Part shown: positions 22,338 to 34,845 of the stretch, piece after piece | How the letters are laid out: each line of letters opens with the position of its first letter | Position numbering within the stretch: position 1 is the stretch's first letter | Source of the DNA: Microvirga aerophila | Lineage (GTDB): Bacteria; Pseudomonadota; Alphaproteobacteria; Rhizobiales; Beijerinckiaceae | Direction: 5' to 3' | Assembly: GCF_003332305.1 (NCBI RefSeq) | Contig: NZ_QOIO01000001.1 | Location: forward strand, 210,749 to 274,748 | DNA length: 64,000 nucleotides | The notes under the pieces: generated by a model | Database searches by the model: none | What the model saw: the letters and a program-made list of their open reading frames with translations, nothing else | What the model was told of the DNA's origin: nothing | Translations under genes and position numbers: made by a program

Positions 22338-23216
22338 TTAGCTCGTCTTTCGAACCCTCGCGCGCTGGGCCGCCAGGACGAGAAGCACCACCGCAGCCGC
22401 CACGAACCAGGACGACAGGCTGATCGGCTCTCGGTTGAGAGCCTAGGCGAACAGGAGCGTGATGAAGGTTTGAAGGAGTTGAACTTGGCTCACATGAGCA
22501 ATCCCGCCCATTGCCAAGCCGGCGTTCCAGGCAAAGAAGCCGAGATATTGGCTCATCAGGGTCACATAGGCGAAGCCGAGCCAGCTCCAGACCGGGATCA
22601 TGGCAGGATCGTCCGGGCTCGCCAAAAGAGCAACAGGAACTGTCACGGGCAGCGCTACTACGAGAACCCATGAAATGACCTCCCAGCCGGAATAGCCGCT
22701 GCGGACAAGCTTGCCCGACAGCACGTATCCCAGGGCGGAGGAAGCAGCAGCGGCGAGTAGGAAGATGTCCCCGACTTCCAGGGCCCCTCCCCCTTCATGC
22801 AGCGTGAAGCCGATCACGAGGGCCGCACCTGCCAGGGAGGCCATCCAAAAGGCTGCGCTTGGGCGCTCGCCCGCGATCAACGCACTTATGGCAGACGTGG
22901 CGAGCGGCTGGATTGCGAGCACCACGCCGCCATGGGACGCAGGCACGCTTGTCATGGCAAGGGCCGAAAAGCCCGGAAAGCTGGCCACGAGGCACACCGC
23001 CGCGAGTGCAATGGTGGAAAGGTGCTTCCGCGCTGGCCATGGCTTGCGCAGGATCAGCAAGGTCGACCCGGCCAAAAGCCCCGCCAGTGCCGCCCGCCCT
23101 GCGGTGACGAAGACCGGGCTTAGATGCTCGACGGCCAGATGGGTGAAGGGCAGCGTCCCGGCGAAAATGAACACGCCCACGAAGCCGAGGAGCAAGCCGA
23201 GGGTTTCACGCTGCAT
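22338..23216 (-). pseudogene. EamA/DMT-family transporter with an in-frame amber codon
   Basis: Inner-membrane drug/metabolite transporter of the 10-helix EamA type; helices are evident throughout (LGLLLGFVGVFIFAG, ISWVLVVALPVTVPVALLA). A TAG at 22445-22443 ends translation after 257 residues, in the middle of helix 9-10 (TLLFA-stop-ALNREPISLSSWF). Beyond it the same frame runs another 35 codons and encodes a normal last helix (FVAAAVVLLVLAA) to TAA at 22338, so one base change separates this from an intact 292-residue gene. The ATG at 23216 lies 8 nt after the amn stop; an upstream in-frame start at 23309 would only overlap amn. Substrate unknown. Confidence 0.85.
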
Positions 23217-23223
23217 CAGCAAC

Positions 23224-24702
23224 CTAGCGGAATGGAGGTTCGTCGAAGCTGCGCAGCTTTCGCGAGTGGAGGGAGGAACGCTGATCCCGCAGGATGTCGA
23301 GAGCCGCAAGACCGATCATAAGGTGTTCGCTGACGGCTCTCTCATAGAACGCATTGGCGGCGCCCGGGAGCTTGATCTCGCCGTGGAGCGGCTTGTCGGA
23401 CACGCAGAGCAGCGTACCGTACGGCACGCGCAGGCGGTAGCCCTGTGCCGCGATGGTGCCGCTTTCCATATCGACCGCGATAGCCCTGGACAGGTTGATC
23501 TGACGTCGCTCCTGGCTCCAGCGGAGTTCCCAGTTGCGATCGTCATAGGTCACGACCGTTCCGGTGCGCAACCGCCGTTTCAGCTCGTCGCCCCGGGCAT
23601 GGGTCACCTGGGCGGCGGCCTCCTGAAGGGCCACCTGGACTTCAGCCAAGGCCGGGATCGGAATTTCCGGCGGCACGGCGCCATCAAGAATACTGTCGCG
23701 TCGCAGGTAGCCGTGGGCGAGCACGTAGTCGCCAATCACCTGGGACTGACGCAAGCCGCCACAATGGCCCACCATGAGCCAGCAATGGGGTCGGATGACT
23801 GCCAGATGATCCGTGATATTCTTCGCGTTCGATGGACCGACCCCGATATTCACCAGGGTCACCCCATGACCGTCGCGGTGGATCAGGTGATAGGCCGGCA
23901 TCTGGAACCGGTGCCACGGCGACGAGCCGACAAGCTCTGCAATTGTAGATTCATCGAGCCCGCGCTCGATGGTAATTCCACCCGGCAAAAGAAGTTTGAT
24001 GAAAGGGCTCTCGTCATTGGAGAGGACCTCCACAGCCCAGCGGACGAACTGATCCACGTAGCGGTGATAGTTCGTCAGCAGAATCCAGGGCTGAACCGAG
24101 CGCCAATCGCTGCCAGTATAGTGAACGAGACGCCGGAGCGAATAGTCCACGCGTGCCGCATCGAAAAGCGCCAGCGGCCTCGGCTCGTTCTCGTCGAAAT
24201 TCCAGGTGCCGTCGGCAATCTCGTCGCCCACCTTGGCCAGAAGCGGCGTTGGAAAATGCTGTGCGAGCTCGGAGGCGCTGAGCGCTCCCCGGCCAAGCTC
24301 GTCGCCGCGCTCGAACACGTAGGGATAAGGGATTTCCTGATCGCTCACCCCAACCTCGAGGGTCGCGCCATAATCGCTCACCAGATGGTTCAGCTGCTCG
24401 AGGAGGTAGTTCTTGAAATAAGCCGGCTGCGTGATGGTGGTGGCGTAGACGCCGGGGCCTTGGAACTTCGCATAGGCGCGCTGCTTGATCGGCGGCACTG
24501 AGGTCGCCCGGTAGACGACGCGAAGCTCCGGATAACGAAACCGGGACCTTTCGCCGGAGGTCGGGGCTGTGCCCTTGGAAAAGAAGCGCTCCAACGCATC
24601 CCGTTGCGCCTCGATGGCCGAGTCATAGAGGTGGATGAGCCGTTCGACAGCTTCTCCAGGGTTAGCAACGGTTTGGAAGGATGTAATCTGATCAGCAGGC
24701 AC
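23224..24702 (-). CDS. amn: AMP nucleosidase
   Basis: Hydrolyses AMP to adenine and ribose 5-phosphate, helping set adenylate levels. The 492-residue protein has the Amn N-terminal domain (about 1-180) and a C-terminal nucleoside-phosphorylase-like domain with NIGVGPSNAKNITDHLAV, MVGHCGGLRQSQ, AVDMESGTIAAQG and VSDKPLHGEIK. Length fits the family. EamA follows by 8 nt and may be co-expressed. The upstream 165 bp holds the terminator of the preceding gene. No regulatory site recognised. Confidence 0.95.
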   Translation of the reverse strand: MPADQITSFQTVANPGEAVERLIHLYDSAIEAQRDALERFFSKGTAPTSGERSRFRYPELRVVYRATSVPPIKQRAYAKFQGPGVYATTITQPAYFKNYLLEQLNHLVSDYGATLEVGVSDQEIPYPYVFERGDELGRGALSASELAQHFPTPLLAKVGDEIADGTWNFDENEPRPLALFDAARVDYSLRRLVHYTGSDWRSVQPWILLTNYHRYVDQFVRWAVEVLSNDESPFIKLLLPGGITIERGLDESTIAELVGSSPWHRFQMPAYHLIHRDGHGVTLVNIGVGPSNAKNITDHLAVIRPHCWLMVGHCGGLRQSQVIGDYVLAHGYLRRDSILDGAVPPEIPIPALAEVQVALQEAAAQVTHARGDELKRRLRTGTVVTYDDRNWELRWSQERRQINLSRAIAVDMESGTIAAQGYRLRVPYGTLLCVSDKPLHGEIKLPGAANAFYERAVSEHLMIGLAALDILRDQRSSLHSRKLRSFDEPPFR

Positions 24703-24798
24703 GTCGACAACTCATCTCTGGTCCCGTGCCTCAAGGGTCATACACGGTTTTACCCACGAACCCAACCGGATTGAGGAGCCCGCAAGAAGCCGCGCAAG

Positions 24799-24831
24799 CA
24801 AGAGGCGGAAACCGGACGGTTCCGCCTCTTG
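24799..24831 (-). terminator. Hairpin after the Gly/Tyr-rich protein gene
   Basis: CAAGAGGCGGAA (24799-24810) and TTCCGCCTCTTG (24820-24831) form a perfect 12-bp stem with a 9-nt loop, 36 nt after the stop at 24867. Probable terminator. Confidence 0.75.
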
Positions 24832-24866
24832 GAGAGGTAGTAGTCGAGGGGCTAAACTCTCGAGTC

Positions 24867-25307
24867 TTATTGGCAGACCTGCGTCTGGCGCACAAACACC
24901 CGACCCCATGCGTCAACGAACCGACGAGGTACGGTGTAGCACGCAGGAGCTGCGTAATAGCCGTTGCCATAATAGCCCGGATAGGACGCAGGGTAGGCCG
25001 AATAAGGATAGTTCGGATACGAATAGGCTGGGGCCGACGCCAGAGCGCCCAGCGCCAGTCCGCCAATCAGGCCTGCCGCAATGGCGCCGCCATTGTTGCG
25101 CCTGTAATACCCGCCGCCCCTGTAACCGTATCGGGCAGGCCGGTAAGCGTAACCGCCATTATAAACCACCCCACGAGGGCCGGCCACCATACCGTTGCGC
25201 CACGTTCCCGTTCTGGCGCCGGCTTCCGCCGGCACTGACGTCAGAAGAGCTCCGCCCAGAACCATAGTAGCGAAGCCGGCAGTCAAAACTAATTTCCCGC
25301 GGAACAT
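24867..25307 (-). CDS. Secreted Gly/Tyr-rich protein
   Basis: 146 residues from the ATG at 25307, which has GGAGGG at ideal spacing. A signal peptide ends at PAEAGA (about residues 1-30). The mature protein has a Gly/Tyr/Arg-rich region, a hydrophobic Gly/Ala zipper (IAAGLIGGLALGALA), a Tyr/Pro-rich repeat region with PYSAYPASYPGYYG, and a compact C-terminus with two Cys (ACYTVPRRF, TQVCQ) that could form a disulfide. Such proteins are common in Hyphomicrobiales, likely surface or periplasmic, but no function is established. Monocistronic with its own terminator. Confidence 0.8.
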   Translation of the reverse strand: MFRGKLVLTAGFATMVLGGALLTSVPAEAGARTGTWRNGMVAGPRGVVYNGGYAYRPARYGYRGGGYYRRNNGGAIAAGLIGGLALGALASAPAYSYPNYPYSAYPASYPGYYGNGYYAAPACYTVPRRFVDAWGRVFVRQTQVCQ

Positions 25308-25549
25308 CCAACCCTCCAAAGGAGCGACCTTTCAGAACTTTGCTCCTAAAAGTTACGAACAAATAATAACGCTTTCTAACTGAACTCGCGATGAATTTTC
25401 ATGCCCGCACAACTAGAGGCTTTTCTAAAACCCGCTCAGTCGCGTGAAGCAAAATTATCGCCTCTTTCCTTGCTATCCGACTGCCTTCAATGCAAATGGC
25501 CGCCCGTACGGGCGGCCATCCAAGTCGCTACAGAATAGTAATTTAGCCG
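25308..25549. other. Intergenic region upstream of the Gly/Tyr-rich gene, 242 bp
   Basis: AT-rich stretch between the ettA stop and the secreted-protein gene. It should hold that gene's promoter on the minus strand and contains the ettA terminator at 25496-25519. No small gene or RNA was recognised. Confidence 0.5.
25496..25519 (-). terminator. ettA terminator hairpin
   Basis: A 24-bp perfect palindrome; arms ATGGCCGCCC and GGGCGGCCAT around GTAC. It lies 31 nt after the ettA stop. The following T-run is weak. Confidence 0.65.
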
Positions 25550-27202
<1,653 letters not shown>

Positions 27203-27297
27203 GGCAAAAACCCTGCTGAATGCTGAACGCGATGAATGGATTGCGCGTCAGTTAGCAGGGGCGGCCCAGACCGGCAAGGCGCTTGGAGGTCTCACGT

Positions 27298-28641
27298 CTA
27301 GAGGCCAAAGGGGTAGGTTTCCGGCATTCCCTGTCCGTGCGCCCTTGTCAGCGGCGTCACCGCCTTGGTTTCCTCGAACCACACGAAGGCGTCGAACTGG
27401 TCGGCCATGACAGCCTCGAAGTAGTGGCTGTAGAGCTCGGTGTCCGGCCGGTAGATGACCCCGATGGCCCGCTCCAGCCGCGGCCGCGCGAGGGCGTCCT
27501 TCAACCCGTGCTGGCCGGTTTGCCGCCAATCCGTCAGGAAGCAGCCCAGGCCCGTGTCGCGGAAGATGCGCTCATGGCTGTCGGGCCGGGCCGGGAGAAC
27601 CGTCTTGACCTCCATATGCCCGTCCCAGTCGGTGGCGGCCGCCACCGTGCCCCGATCCGTGCCGAACCCGATGAGGACCGCATCGTCCTGGTAGGCTTTG
27701 CGGCAGAGCTCCCCGATGTTCCACTCGCCCTGCCAGCCCATGGCCGTGGCAGCGGCATTGCCGATATGGGAGTTGTGCGCCCAGACCACGGCCTTGGCGT
27801 TGTCTCGTCTGGCCAGGAGACTCTGAAGGGTGTCGAACATGTGCCGGTCGCGCAGGTTCCAGGACTCAGTCGAGCCCTCGTACATGATCCGGTAGTAATG
27901 CGCCGCCGAGTGCACGATCTTGGCATTCTGGACGGCGTCGAAAAAGGCTTCGCCCCCGTCCGCCTGCAGGTATTCAATCCTCCGATCGAGGATTTCCTGA
28001 AGCTGGGTCAGCAGGGCCTCGTCGCAGGGCCGCTTCCGGCCGGTCATGACGGCGCGGCCATATTGGGCCGGATCGGACTGCCAGGGGCTGAGGCAGCCAT
28101 AGCGCCCCCTCGCGTCCCCGGCAGCGTCCGGGTCAACCTTATCGAGATATTCGAGGACCGCCCGGATGGAGGAATTGAGACTGTAGACGTCCAGCCCTCG
28201 GAACTCGACGCGCTGATCCTCCTTCAGGTCCCTGTTGCGGTCGCGTATCCAGTTGACGAAATCGGCCACCTCCTCGTTGCGCCACATCCAGATGGGAAAG
28301 CGCTCGAAGGCCACGTCATCCCCGTCCGGAACGGGCCTGTGCCGCACATAGGCGTCGATACGAGCCGCGTCCGGCCAGTCAGCTTCCACAGCCACGATGT
28401 TGAAGCCATGTTCCATGATCAGACGCTGTGTGATAGCGGCCCGGGCCCGGTAGAACTCGGAGGTCCCATGGGTCGCCTCACCGAGAAGCACCACCTTGGC
28501 GTCCGCGAAGCGATCGAACAACGCCCCAAAGGCCTGTCCCTCAGAGATCGGCGGCAGCTCCTCGCCCTGATCGCGGACGATCTGAACGGCTTCCCTGATC
28601 GTGGCGTCGCTCTCGCCCTGCTTCCAGGACAATCTGGCCAT
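27298..28641 (-). CDS. Erythromycin esterase family protein
   Basis: 447-residue cytoplasmic protein of the erythromycin esterase (EreA/EreB-like) superfamily. Family signatures: LLGEATHGTSEFYRARA (near residue 53, with catalytic-site Glu and His), VAVEADWPDAARIDAY, VWAHNSHIGNA and a C-terminal FDAFVWFEET. Chromosomal members of this family often have no proven macrolide substrate, so resistance should not be assumed. The gene stands alone, 96 nt upstream of nothing related (ettA begins at 27202 downstream). No transfer signs. Confidence 0.88.
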   Translation of the reverse strand: MARLSWKQGESDATIREAVQIVRDQGEELPPISEGQAFGALFDRFADAKVVLLGEATHGTSEFYRARAAITQRLIMEHGFNIVAVEADWPDAARIDAYVRHRPVPDGDDVAFERFPIWMWRNEEVADFVNWIRDRNRDLKEDQRVEFRGLDVYSLNSSIRAVLEYLDKVDPDAAGDARGRYGCLSPWQSDPAQYGRAVMTGRKRPCDEALLTQLQEILDRRIEYLQADGGEAFFDAVQNAKIVHSAAHYYRIMYEGSTESWNLRDRHMFDTLQSLLARRDNAKAVVWAHNSHIGNAAATAMGWQGEWNIGELCRKAYQDDAVLIGFGTDRGTVAAATDWDGHMEVKTVLPARPDSHERIFRDTGLGCFLTDWRQTGQHGLKDALARPRLERAIGVIYRPDTELYSHYFEAVMADQFDAFVWFEETKAVTPLTRAHGQGMPETYPFGL

Positions 28642-28722
28642 GGCTGCACCTCTTGAAGCTGAAGCCAGGGACTGCCTGGGCCTCGCCTCTCTAACGGCAG
28701 GCTGATTCCCCTTGTTCCGGCC

Positions 28723-29421
28723 CTATAGGCCGCGGACGAGTCCACCATCGACGAGAATGTTCTGACCAGTGATATAGGCCGCATCGTCCGACAGGAGGAA
28801 CGCAGTTGTTTTCGCCACCTCATCGACGGTGCCGTAGCGCCCCATGGGAATGCGAGCTTTGCGGTCCGCCTTTTCCGGCAGGCTGTCGATGAAGCCCGGC
28901 AGGATGTTGTTCATACGAATGCCGACTTGGGCGTAACGGTCGGCGTACAGTTTCGTGAACGATCCCAGCGCCGCCCGGAGGCTGGCCGAGACGGGAAAAT
29001 CCGCATCAGGCTCGAAAGCCGCGAAGGTCGAGATATTGACGATGGCTCCTCGGCTAGCCTTCTCCATCACAGGCGTCACGAGGCGGGCCATGCGCACCAC
29101 GTTCATCAGGACGACGTCGAGACCTGCGTGCCAATCAGCATCCGGAATGGCCAGAAGATCCCCTTTGGGCGGATGGCCCGTATGATTCACGACCGCGTCG
29201 ATGCGGCCATACCGGTCGAGGGTCTGGCTTACGAGCCGCTCCAGATCGGACAGTGCGGTGACGGAGCCCTGCACTGCAAGGGCCTGGGTTTCACCCGCGA
29301 TCTCCTGCAAGTTGTCGGACCGGGCAAGGAGCGCAAGCTGGTACCCGCGGGCGTGCAATTCCCTGGCGATGGCTGCGCCCATGCCTTTGCTGGCTGCGGT
29401 GACGATAGCGACGGGATTCAT
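28723..29421 (-). CDS. SDR-family oxidoreductase lacking the usual catalytic Tyr
   Basis: Rossmann-fold short-chain dehydrogenase-like protein of 232 residues. The NAD(P) loop TAASKGMGAAIA (near 8-19), NHTGH and the C-terminal ITGQNILVDGGLVRGL are standard. Where the family has Tyr-x3-Lys the sequence reads PVSASLRAALGSFTK, so both Tyr and Lys appear replaced (Ser and Arg). It may be a non-canonical subgroup or a binding protein. The ATG at 29421 with GAAGG upstream is preferred to an open start 54 nt earlier. It stands alone between the esterase and M14 genes. Confidence 0.85.
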   Translation of the reverse strand: MNPVAIVTAASKGMGAAIARELHARGYQLALLARSDNLQEIAGETQALAVQGSVTALSDLERLVSQTLDRYGRIDAVVNHTGHPPKGDLLAIPDADWHAGLDVVLMNVVRMARLVTPVMEKASRGAIVNISTFAAFEPDADFPVSASLRAALGSFTKLYADRYAQVGIRMNNILPGFIDSLPEKADRKARIPMGRYGTVDEVAKTTAFLLSDDAAYITGQNILVDGGLVRGL

Positions 29422-29484
29422 GGGACCTTCTCTCTCTGGCTTGGCGAAGGGGCCATAGTTCGGACCGGACATCAAGTCCCGTGC

Positions 29485-31248
29485 TCAGGCCACCGCCATC
29501 ATCATCTCGGCATAAGCCTCCTCGGCCGCCAGCACCGTCGTCATCTGCACCGTATGGGCAAAACGATAGGCGTCGCCGTAGATCGTTTCGTCGGGAAATT
29601 CGGTGATGAGGGTGAGCGGCGTCGAGTAACGCTCGTCCGGGCTCAGGAGACACGGCACGTGATTGATGATCTCGTAGGGAGTGCCGCCCGAATGAATCGA
29701 GCAGATCTCCACCTGCCGCCGGTTGAACTCGGCGAGACCGGGCAGCTCTGCGAGACGCGCCGTCACGGCTTCGACAAGTGCTCTGGCTTGATGAGCCCAG
29801 GCAGAATTGTGCCGCATCACCAGGAAGAATCCCTTAGGGATCGACCACAGCTCGAATCCATGCGGGAGGTACCCAGTGAAAGGCCTCGTCCATTCATGGG
29901 CCGGATAGCCATGCAGGTTCACGTGCAGCTTTGCGCCCGACATCTCGATCGCGCTGATCCGCGCGCCCTTCTCGTAGGTTGAACTCCCCCGGTCGTATTC
30001 CAGGTCGTTCCCGAGCGAGGTGTAGCGGGCCGCATGGTGCATGTGACGGGGATTGCCTTCGCAGAGACGTCCATGCAGGGCATATCCGTCCGGATTCTCG
30101 ACGGGAATGACAGCGATGTTCGTCTCAGGATCGGCAAGCAAACGGCGGACTGCCCGCAGGGCTCCCACCGGGCCCGACGTCTCGTTGGCGTGCTGGCCTC
30201 CGCTCACGAGAACCGCCGGACGGGAACCGGGACGATAGATCCCGCGCACGGGGCGTCCTTCCCGGGAAACTCCCTCAAAAGGCTCACCAGGAAGGGCCGC
30301 CAGTTCACGATGGATCTGCGCCAATCCAGGAGCTGCATCGGCGGCTTCGAGATCCTGCTCCGCGCGGGCCGGATCGATCGGAGTTCCGAAAGGACGCAGT
30401 TCGACACGCACGTGCGCATCGCCTTCGTGTGCCCGGATGTCGGGCGCGATCTGGCCCGGCTGCAGGCTACGATCCTCGGGCGAGCGGCCGGACTTATGCT
30501 TGAAGAATTCCAGGAGCGAGAAATAGAAATCCTCGTGCAGCGCCTCCCGCGTGCTCATGACCTCGTCGTCATACGCGAGAGGGCGCTCGATGCCGGGAAT
30601 CTGGACATTGATGGCGAGCGTTTCCGCGTAGGGCTCTTCGGACGGCCATTCATGGGCCGCTACCGCATGCATGACCGTATGGAAGACGGCTTCGGCTTCG
30701 GTCTCGAGCCCCTCGTCGATATCAGGCGCGCCATGGGGCCGGTTGGATACCTTCAGCCAACCGGTCGGCGTCAGATCGACCTGTTCCAGATGGCCGACAC
30801 GGAGGCGGTTCGGCGCGACGACCTCATGTTTTTCCAAGCGGCCATCCTGGTATTCGACGACCACCTGATAAATCAGGTTTGCTTCGCCAGGCTCGAAATG
30901 AATTGCGACGCCGTCGAGCAGCGCTGCCAGCGGATAGGCCTCTGACAGAAATCGCTTCGGATCCGCTTCCACATGCACCGGATAACGGATCGTTGCGCGC
31001 TTCAATCCGGCAGTATCGATCTCTTCCAGGAACGCATGAACCAACGGCTTGTAAGCGCTCCGCAGCCGCGCCTTGACGCCGCCCTGGGACAGCACCTGCT
31101 CGGCACTGCGCCTTGCGGCCTCATCCTCGAAAAGCCAGGCCTCCAGCTGCGCTCCCTGATGTTCCCCGGTGGCCCAGGCATGCACAAGGGTATCGATGGT
31201 CCGAGGGATGCGCTCGTCGAGAAGAGCGGTCATTTCAGTATTTGACAT
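29485..31248 (-). CDS. M14-family zinc carboxypeptidase-like protein
   Basis: About 587 residues. The C-terminal half is an M14 peptidase fold: SGGQHANETSGPVGAL supplies His and Glu zinc ligands, LHVNLHGYPAHEW the third His, and LITEFPDETI the probable catalytic Glu. The N-terminal half (about 1-330) is an accessory region without a recognised fold, rich in Glu and His. No signal peptide, so probably cytoplasmic. The start at ATG 31248 (MSNTEMT) is a choice; 31233 and 31299 are in frame and no ribosome site decides. Neighbouring oligopeptide ATPase and M29 peptidase suggest peptide use. Confidence 0.82.
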   Translation of the reverse strand: MSNTEMTALLDERIPRTIDTLVHAWATGEHQGAQLEAWLFEDEAARRSAEQVLSQGGVKARLRSAYKPLVHAFLEEIDTAGLKRATIRYPVHVEADPKRFLSEAYPLAALLDGVAIHFEPGEANLIYQVVVEYQDGRLEKHEVVAPNRLRVGHLEQVDLTPTGWLKVSNRPHGAPDIDEGLETEAEAVFHTVMHAVAAHEWPSEEPYAETLAINVQIPGIERPLAYDDEVMSTREALHEDFYFSLLEFFKHKSGRSPEDRSLQPGQIAPDIRAHEGDAHVRVELRPFGTPIDPARAEQDLEAADAAPGLAQIHRELAALPGEPFEGVSREGRPVRGIYRPGSRPAVLVSGGQHANETSGPVGALRAVRRLLADPETNIAVIPVENPDGYALHGRLCEGNPRHMHHAARYTSLGNDLEYDRGSSTYEKGARISAIEMSGAKLHVNLHGYPAHEWTRPFTGYLPHGFELWSIPKGFFLVMRHNSAWAHQARALVEAVTARLAELPGLAEFNRRQVEICSIHSGGTPYEIINHVPCLLSPDERYSTPLTLITEFPDETIYGDAYRFAHTVQMTTVLAAEEAYAEMMMAVA

Positions 31249-31373
31249 GTGGTGTCCGGAAGATCGCGCAAGTCCTTGGGCGTCACCACCATAATGCATT
31301 GCCGCGGCAGCATATCAGCTCAGGGCATTCAAGGTTCGTGAGAACTTCATCTGCTGCTTCCCGTGCACAGGGT

Positions 31374-33251
<1,878 letters not shown>

Positions 33252-33272
33252 CAATCAAGAACTCATCAATAG

Positions 33273-33304
33273 GGTACCGCCCAAGGGAATATCGAAACGG
33301 TACC
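33273..33304. promoter_or_regulatory. Inverted repeat upstream of the fused ABC ATPase
   Basis: GGTACCG (33273-33279) and CGGTACC (33298-33304), 18 nt apart, lie in the 5' region of the ATPase gene. Could be an operator or a leader hairpin; no regulator is nearby. Confidence 0.35.
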
Positions 33305-33421
33305 TTTTTGATACCTGTCCCAAAACACAGCGAGGCAGGGCTTACGTCAAGCCTGTTGGCTCAACGTTTGGCACTATAAAGGTGCAACAGATGCCGCCAT
33401 GGGAATTCTGCCAGCTTCCTG

Positions 33422-34687
33422 TCACGGCGTCACCCACTCGCCTCCGCGCATAAGGGGCTCCGCCTGCCCGCTTGCGGTGACCCCGTCCACATCGATCTGA
33501 TCAGAGCCGATCATCCAGTCAATGTGAATCAGGCTGCGGTTCGAGCCACGCGCGGCGAGCTCGTCTTCGCTCATGGTCCCGCCGTTCCTGATGCACTTGC
33601 TGTAGGCTTGGCCCAGGGCGATGTGACTGGAGGCATTCTCATCGAAGAGGGTGTTGTAGAACAGAAGGCCGCTCTGGGAGATGGGCGACGAATAGGGCAC
33701 GAGCGCCACCTCGCCGAGACGGCGGGCTCCCTCGTCGGTCTCCAGGACCTTGTTGAGCACGGCCTCACCGGTCCGCGCCTTGCCATCGACGATCTTGCCG
33801 CCCTCGAACCTAACCTGAATGTCCTGGATCAAGGTTCCCTGATAGGACAACGGCTTCGTGCTGGTCACATAGCCGTCGACCCTGTCCTTGTGCGGCGTGG
33901 TGAAGACCTCCTCGGTGGGAATATTAGCGTTACAGACAACGCCGTTCTTGGCCTTCGTCGATCCGCCATTCCATTCGTGGTCATCGGCGAGGCCCACGCG
34001 CAAATCCGTGCCCGGCCCACGGAAGTGGAGCGCCGCGTAGTTCTTCTCGTTCAGCATGCGGGTGCGGGTCTGCAGGCTCGCGTTATGCTCCTCCCAGCTC
34101 GCCAGCGGGTCCGGCGTGTCCGCCCGGGACGCTGCAAAGATCGCCCGCCACAGCTTGGCCACGGCGACCTCCTCCGGGTCGTTGGGGAAGACCGCCTTCG
34201 CCCATGCGGGCGTCGCGGCGGACACGATGGTCCAGTTGGTGTCGAAACCGGCAATCAGGTTCAGGGCCGGCATATAGGCCTTGGACCGGGCACGATTGGC
34301 ACGCGAGACCTTTTCGGGATCTTGACCGGCAAGCAGCGAGGGATCCTCGCCTACGATGGCCAGCCGAGCTGCGCCGTTCTTATAGGCCGTGGCCATTCCC
34401 TCGTACAGCCAAGCCGAGGCCGCATCGAAGCTCTCCTCCCGCCCATGGCGGAAGCGCATCAGCGTCGCCTCCTCGTCGGAGAAGAAGGTCGATACCAGGG
34501 AAGCGCCCGCCTTGTAGGCATGCTCGGTGATCCGGCGCACCAGGGCCACCGCCTCGAGCGGAGCGGTCATGACGACCTCCTGGCCCGGCTTCAGCCCCAG
34601 TCCGACACGCACCGCTACCTCGGCCAGACGGTCGAGAAGCACGGCGTGGGACGTAGCCTCGGAGGGATTCCGGAATTGCTCGTTCAT
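33422..34687 (-). CDS. M29-family aminopeptidase
   Basis: Predicted metal-dependent aminopeptidase (AmpS/PepS family), 421 residues. The C-terminal half carries the family's metal-site pattern: IPTEEVFTTPHKDRVDGYV, Glu in ARTGEAVLNKVLETDEGARRLGEVAL, FYNTLFDENASSHIALGQAYS and SLIHIDWMIGSDQIDVDG. The ATG at 34687 is preceded by GAGAGA and matches usual family length; the frame is open another 93 nt upstream without such support. Probably releases amino acids from short peptides in the cytoplasm. Confidence 0.9.
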   Translation of the reverse strand: MNEQFRNPSEATSHAVLLDRLAEVAVRVGLGLKPGQEVVMTAPLEAVALVRRITEHAYKAGASLVSTFFSDEEATLMRFRHGREESFDAASAWLYEGMATAYKNGAARLAIVGEDPSLLAGQDPEKVSRANRARSKAYMPALNLIAGFDTNWTIVSAATPAWAKAVFPNDPEEVAVAKLWRAIFAASRADTPDPLASWEEHNASLQTRTRMLNEKNYAALHFRGPGTDLRVGLADDHEWNGGSTKAKNGVVCNANIPTEEVFTTPHKDRVDGYVTSTKPLSYQGTLIQDIQVRFEGGKIVDGKARTGEAVLNKVLETDEGARRLGEVALVPYSSPISQSGLLFYNTLFDENASSHIALGQAYSKCIRNGGTMSEDELAARGSNRSLIHIDWMIGSDQIDVDGVTASGQAEPLMRGGEWVTP

Positions 34688-34845
34688 GTTCGCATCTCTC
34701 GAAAAATCATTCATGGGATTGAGCGCAAAGCTACACACCCGGTCTCGGGGTGCAACCCTCGCAAGAGGTTTTTCGCCCATTCACTCCTGGCACTCCTGGC
34801 GCATCGGCGGAGCCGAAAGCCCGGGCCGCCTTTCCGCACGATGCT

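Noticed and set aside
27298..28641. Acquired macrolide resistance island
   Set aside because: The esterase-like gene has normal context and no mobile-element marks; the family has many chromosomal members with unknown substrates.
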